A DNA stretch of 64,000 bases from Microbacterium sp. lyk4-40-TSB-66 (GTDB lineage: Bacteria; Actinomycetota; Actinomycetes; Actinomycetales; Microbacteriaceae), in contig NZ_JARVRW010000011.1 in NCBI RefSeq assembly GCF_030209475.1, forward strand, positions 62,001 through 126,000, written 5' to 3'. Positions 60,454 to 64,000 of the stretch are shown piece by piece. Both the position numbers and the translations under genes were made by a program. The notes under the pieces were generated by a model. That model did no database searches. It saw nothing but the letters and a program-made list of their open reading frames with translations, and had not been told where the DNA came from. How positions within the stretch are numbered: position 1 is the first letter of the stretch; each line of letters opens with the position of its first letter.

Positions 60454-60924
60454 GTGTCGAACATCGACCCCAGCAACTACAGCACCGAGACGCCGGCCGA
60501 GCAGTCGACCGTCGCCGCCGAGCGCCCCGTGCTCTCGGTCCCCGGCGCAGCCGTCGGCCGCCGCAAGCAGGCCATCGCCCGCGTGCGCCTCATCCCGGGC
60601 TCCGGCACGATCACGGTCAACGGCCGCACGATCGAGGACTACTTCCCGAACAAGCTGCACCAGCAGCTGATCAACGACCCGTTCACGGTGCTCGAGCTCG
60701 CCGGCTCGTACGACGTGATCGCTCGCATCTCCGGTGGTGGCCCCTCGGGTCAGGCCGGCGCGCTGCGCCTCGGAATCGCCCGCTCGCTCAACGAGATCGA
60801 CGCCGAGAACAACCGCCCGACCCTGAAGAAGGCCGGCTTCCTCTCGCGCGACGCTCGCGTCAAGGAGCGCAAGAAGGCCGGTCTCAAGAAGGCCCGCAAG
60901 GCGCCTCAGTACTCCAAGCGCTGA
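60454..60924 (+). CDS. rpsI: 30S ribosomal protein S9
   Basis: 156 residues. The C-terminus [28 protein letters not shown] tail (here [20 protein letters not shown]) reaches the P-site t[18 protein letters not shown] and [19 protein letters not shown] are diagnostic. The start is GTG 60454. It carries an N-terminal Thr/Glu-rich extension. Confidence 0.98.
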   Translation: MSNIDPSNYSTETPAEQSTVAAERPVLSVPGAAVGRRKQAIARVRLIPGSGTITVNGRTIEDYFPNKLHQQLINDPFTVLELAGSYDVIARISGGGPSGQAGALRLGIARSLNEIDAENNRPTLKKAGFLSRDARVKERKKAGLKKARKAPQYSKR

Positions 60925-60938
60925 GTTCGACGCTCCGG

Positions 60939-62294
60939 ATGCCTCTTTTCGGCACGGACGGGGTGCGGGGGCTGGCCAACGGCCTCCTCACCGCCGAACT
61001 CGCGCTGCACCTGGCCCAGGCGACTGCTGTCGTCCTGGGCCAGGGCCGTTCGGCGGAGGCGCGCAAGGCCGAAGGCCGTCGCCTCACCGCCGTCGTCGCG
61101 CGCGACCCGCGCGTCTCGGGGGAGTTCCTCGCGGCCGCGGTCTCCGCGGGACTCGCCTCCTCGGGCGTCGACGTACTCGACGCCGGGGTGATCCCCACGC
61201 CCGCTACGGCCTTCCTCATCGCCGATCACGACGCCGACTTCGGCGTGATGGTGTCGGCGTCGCACAACCCCGCTCCCGACAACGGGATCAAGATCTTCGC
61301 CCGCGGAGGCACGAAGCTGCCCGACGTCGTCGAGCAGCGCATCGAGCTCGCCCTCGAGGGTGAGCGCCTGCAGCCCACGGGTGCCGGTGTCGGCCGTATC
61401 CGTCGCTTCGCCGACGCCGAGGACCGCTACGTCCTGCACCTGCTGGGTTCGCTGCCGCACCGCCTCGACGGCATCCACGTGGTGCTCGACTGCGCCCACG
61501 GCGCGGCCGCCGGAGTGTCGCCCGAGACGTTCAAGGACGCGGGCGCGACCGTCACCGTCATCGGGGCCGAACCCGACGGCCTCAACATCAACGACGGCGT
61601 GGGCTCGACGCACCTGGACGTGCTCGCCGAGGCCGTCGTGCGACTCGGAGCCGACGTCGGCATCGCCCACGACGGCGACGCCGACCGTTGCCTCGCCGTC
61701 GACGCCCAGGGGAACATCGTCGACGGCGACCAGATCATGGCCATCCTCGCGGTGGCGATGAAGCAACGCGGCGCGCTCGTCGACGACACCCTCGTCGCCA
61801 CGGTCATGAGCAACCTGGGGCTGCATCGCGCGATGGCCGACCACGGCATCCGGGTTCTCCAGACCGGCGTCGGCGATCGCTACGTGCTCGAAGCCATGAA
61901 CGAGGGGGGCTACTCCCTCGGTGGTGAGCAATCAGGTCACGTCATCATGAGCGAGTTCGCCACGACCGGCGACGGCCTGCTGACGGGCCTGCACATCGTG
62001 GCCGAGATGGCCCGACAGGGCAAGACCCTCGCCGAGCTCGCGTCTCTGATGACGGTGTACCCGCAGGTGCTCGTCAACGTGCGCGGCGTCGATCGCGACG
62101 GCGTGACCGACGCGGGCGTCCAGGAGGCGGTGGCCGCGTCCATCGCCGACCTCGGCGATTCCGGCCGGGTGCTGCTGCGCGCGTCCGGTACCGAACCTCT
62201 CGTCCGCGTGATGGTCGAGGCGGCGTCGGAAGAGGTCGCCCGGGCCCACGCGGATCGTTTGGCCGACGTCGTGCGGGAGCGCCTGGCGCTCTGA
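60939..62294 (+). CDS. glmM: Phosphoglucosamine mutase
   Basis: 451 residues. FGTDGVRG at the N-terminus, active serine near residue 106 in SASHNP, metal loop [11 protein letters not shown], and the C-terminal [14 protein letters not shown] phosphate-binding loop. It converts glucosamine-6-phosphate to glucosamine-1-phosphate for peptidoglycan. The gene follows rpsI by 14 bp, the usual actinobacterial order. Confidence 0.98.
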   Translation: MPLFGTDGVRGLANGLLTAELALHLAQATAVVLGQGRSAEARKAEGRRLTAVVARDPRVSGEFLAAAVSAGLASSGVDVLDAGVIPTPATAFLIADHDADFGVMVSASHNPAPDNGIKIFARGGTKLPDVVEQRIELALEGERLQPTGAGVGRIRRFADAEDRYVLHLLGSLPHRLDGIHVVLDCAHGAAAGVSPETFKDAGATVTVIGAEPDGLNINDGVGSTHLDVLAEAVVRLGADVGIAHDGDADRCLAVDAQGNIVDGDQIMAILAVAMKQRGALVDDTLVATVMSNLGLHRAMADHGIRVLQTGVGDRYVLEAMNEGGYSLGGEQSGHVIMSEFATTGDGLLTGLHIVAEMARQGKTLAELASLMTVYPQVLVNVRGVDRDGVTDAGVQEAVAASIADLGDSGRVLLRASGTEPLVRVMVEAASEEVARAHADRLADVVRERLAL

Positions 62295-62450
62295 CCCGGT
62301 CCGCCGCCGCGGCGGCCCGCGTCGCCGGTCGGCCCGGGCCGCTCCGGTTCATTCGGTTCGGGGCGTCTTCGGCGGTTCGGGGAGGGATTCTCACGCCCCG
62401 GACGGCGAGATCCGCCCCGAACTCGGAAGCCGTGCGGCGACGACGGTGGG

Positions 62451-63380
62451 TCAGTACTCCAGCGACTCGATATAGCGGAGGAGTACTCCCTCGCGCAACG
62501 CCCAGGGGGAGACCTCGAGCTCCTCGACGTCGAGCGCCTTCATCGCCCGCTCGACGACGACGGCCGCGGCGACGATCTGGAACGTGCGGTCGGCGGTGAT
62601 GCCGGGCAGTGCCTCGCGCGCGTCGGCGGGGATGCGGGCCAGCCGCGGGATCCAGTCCTTCAGCTCCCGGCGGGGCAGCACCATGCGGTCGATGCCCGAC
62701 CAGCCCGGTACGGGATACCCCGCGAGCTTGGCGAGCGAGCGGATCGCCTTCGACGAGCCCACCACGTGGTCGGGCCGGGGGAGCGCCGCGAAGCGTTCCG
62801 CCACGGGCGCCAGAACGGCCATCGCGTGCTGACGCAGCGCGTCGATCTCGTCGGCGCCGGGCGGGTCGTGCGGCAGGAACTGCACCGTCGAGCGTCCCGC
62901 ACCCAGCGGCACCGATTCGGCGAGGTCGGGCAGCTCGTCTCCGCCGCCGGCGATCTCGAGCGAGCCGCCGCCGATGTCGAACAGCAGGATCTGCCCCGCC
63001 GACCAGCCGAACCACCGCCGCACCGCCAGGTAGGTGAAGCGCGCCTCCGTCTCGCCGCCCAGCACTTGGAGCGGCTGGCCGAGGACGTCCTCGATCCGCG
63101 CGATCACCGCCTCGCCGTTGGTCGCCTCGCGCACCGCCGAGGTCGCGGTGGCGAGGAGCTCATCGACCCCCTCGGCGCGCGCGTGCGCGCAGGCCGCGGC
63201 CACGGCATCCACCAGTCCCTCCACCCCCTCGGGCGAGATGGAGCCGTCGGGCTGCAGGTAGCGCATGAGGCGGAGCACCGAGCGGTGCGACGTGGTGGCC
63301 GTCGGCCGACCTCCCGCGCGGGCGTTGGCGACGAGCAGGTGGACGGTGTTCGAACCGATGTCGAGAACTCCCAGGCGCAC
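62451..63380 (-). CDS. Ppx/GppA-family phosphatase
   Basis: 309 residues with the ASKHA-type N-terminal LDIGSNTVHLLV, phosphate loop FDIGGGSLEI and the downstream VGSSKAIRSLAKLAG. It should cleave polyphosphate or (p)ppGpp-type substrates. GTG 63380 lies 6 bases after TACGCT (63387-63392), a leaderless start. It is convergent with glmM and divergent from coaA. Confidence 0.93.
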   Translation of the reverse strand: MRLGVLDIGSNTVHLLVANARAGGRPTATTSHRSVLRLMRYLQPDGSISPEGVEGLVDAVAAACAHARAEGVDELLATATSAVREATNGEAVIARIEDVLGQPLQVLGGETEARFTYLAVRRWFGWSAGQILLFDIGGGSLEIAGGGDELPDLAESVPLGAGRSTVQFLPHDPPGADEIDALRQHAMAVLAPVAERFAALPRPDHVVGSSKAIRSLAKLAGYPVPGWSGIDRMVLPRRELKDWIPRLARIPADAREALPGITADRTFQIVAAAVVVERAMKALDVEELEVSPWALREGVLLRYIESLEY

Positions 63381-63478
63381 GGTCCGAGCGTAGTGGCGCG
63401 ACCCGGCCGCCCGGCGTCGACGTCGCGGTCGGGCCGGGGTCAGCCGGAACGGCGCGATCCCGCCGGTAGCATGGGCGG

Positions 63479-64000
63479 GTGTCCGCCGCCGAGACCGACG
63501 CTCCCGCGCCGTCGCTGAGCCCCTACCGTCAGATCGACCGCGACGACTGGTCGCGCTTGGCGGGTGGACTGCCGCAGCCGCTGACCGAGCACGAGATCGT
63601 GCAGCTGCGCGGGATCGGTGACCGGCTCGACCCGCGCGAGGTCGCCGAGGTGTACCTGCCCCTGAGTCGACTGCTGAGCCTCTACGCGCGTGCCACGCGC
63701 CGACTGGGCGCGGACACGAGCGAGTTCCTCGGTGAACCGGATGCCACGACCCCGTTCGTCATCGGCGTCGCCGGCTCCGTGGCGGTCGGCAAATCGACCA
63801 TCGCCCGCCTCCTGCGCGAGCTCATGAGCCGCTGGCCCGACACCCCCCGGGTGGAGCTGGTCACCACGGACGGCTTCCTCTACCCGAACGCCGAGCTCGA
63901 ACGCCGCGGACTCATGGAGCGCAAGGGCTTCCCCGAGTCGTACGACCGGCGGGCGCTCGTGCAGTTCCTCAGCGAGGTGAAGTCGGGTGCCGAGGAGGCG
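63479..64000 (+). CDS. coaA: Pantothenate kinase (type I), 3' partial
   Basis: The first 174 residues are present. [15 protein letters not shown] and the P-loop [12 protein letters not shown] (residues 97-108) followed by [11 protein letters not shown] and [13 protein letters not shown] identify type I CoaA, which commits pantothenate to CoA. The start GTG 63479 lies 6 bases after TAGCAT (63467-63472), a leaderless start. The gene runs off the window. Confidence 0.96.
   Translation, partial: MSAAETDAPAPSLSPYRQIDRDDWSRLAGGLPQPLTEHEIVQLRGIGDRLDPREVAEVYLPLSRLLSLYARATRRLGADTSEFLGEPDATTPFVIGVAGSVAVGKSTIARLLRELMSRWPDTPRVELVTTDGFLYPNAELERRGLMERKGFPESYDRRALVQFLSEVKSGAEEA

Noticed and set aside
1..64000. 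CRISPR array or insertion sequence
   Set aside because: No spaced direct repeats and no transposase-like reading frame with terminal inverted repeats were found; perfect inverted repeats seen are short terminators at gene ends.
1..64000. GGATGCC as a Chi or KOPS-type oriented motif
   Set aside because: The copies counted are split about equally between the two strands, without the strand bias such motifs require.

Overview
This 64 kb window is very GC-rich (about 70 percent by eye), with strong G/C preference at third codon positions. It looks like chromosomal DNA of an actinobacterium of the Microbacteriaceae, most likely Microbacterium or a close relative. The evidence is the rplM-rpsI-glmM-coaA block at the right end, LAxTG-type sortase substrates, actinobacteria-specific small families (DUF7882-like, DUF6907-like, FBP domain) and many apparent leaderless starts. 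I saw no rRNA, tRNA, transposase, phage gene or CRISPR array. These are readings by eye; no database search was run.

Layout. 1-5.6 kb: housekeeping genes (MarR regulator, truncated sigma-like protein, DoxX-like protein, 2'-5' RNA ligase-like protein, FMN/F420-type oxidase, FBP zinc-finger protein, LLM oxidoreductase) and a TerC-type metal exporter under a yybP-ykoY (manganese) riboswitch. 5.6-23.4 kb: a levan/sucrose island. A minus-strand operon runs from 14418 down to 5667: a divergent GH32, a binding protein, two ABC permeases, a LacI regulator, an intracellular GH32 and a Tat-exported levan-fructotransferase-like GH32. Next come a sucrose-type PTS EIIBCA and a secreted GH68 levansucrase. 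Divergent from the levansucrase is a plus-strand operon of two LAxTG surface proteins and a membrane-anchored GH32 levanase, followed by a second LacI regulator. Related LacI-type palindromes overlap the promoters of the long operon and of levansucrase.

23.4-38 kb: TetR and MMPL exporter, small proteins, lipase-like hydrolase, MarR-transglutaminase pair, secreted proteins, aldo-keto reductase, DivIVA-like coiled-coil protein and a large MalT/LuxR-type regulator. 38-54.5 kb: a dispersed exopolysaccharide region with a tyrosine autokinase, two paralogous polyprenyl glycosylphosphotransferases, UDP-glucose dehydrogenase, a low-molecular-weight phosphatase and two paralogous PIG-L deacetylases. 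Tat genes (tatA-tatC and a tatB-like gene) and an ABC1 kinase are interspersed. 54.6-64 kb: ohrR-ohr with a palindromic operator, a CorC/HlyC-type transporter with a leader ORF, a PepSY lipoprotein, an alpha/beta hydrolase, a CPBP protease, then rplM, rpsI, glmM, a Ppx/GppA phosphatase and the 5' part of coaA.

How the genes may work together (inference). Levansucrase makes levan from sucrose outside the cell. The Tat-exported GH32 and the anchored GH32 break it down to difructose anhydride and/or fructose. The ABC importer takes up the oligosaccharide, with its ATPase encoded elsewhere, and intracellular GH32 enzymes hydrolyse it. The PTS takes up sucrose. The two LAxTG proteins co-transcribed with the levanase are candidates for attaching levan or the enzymes to the cell wall. 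In the second half, the BY-kinase, phosphatase and glycosylphosphotransferases look like parts of a separate exopolysaccharide pathway.
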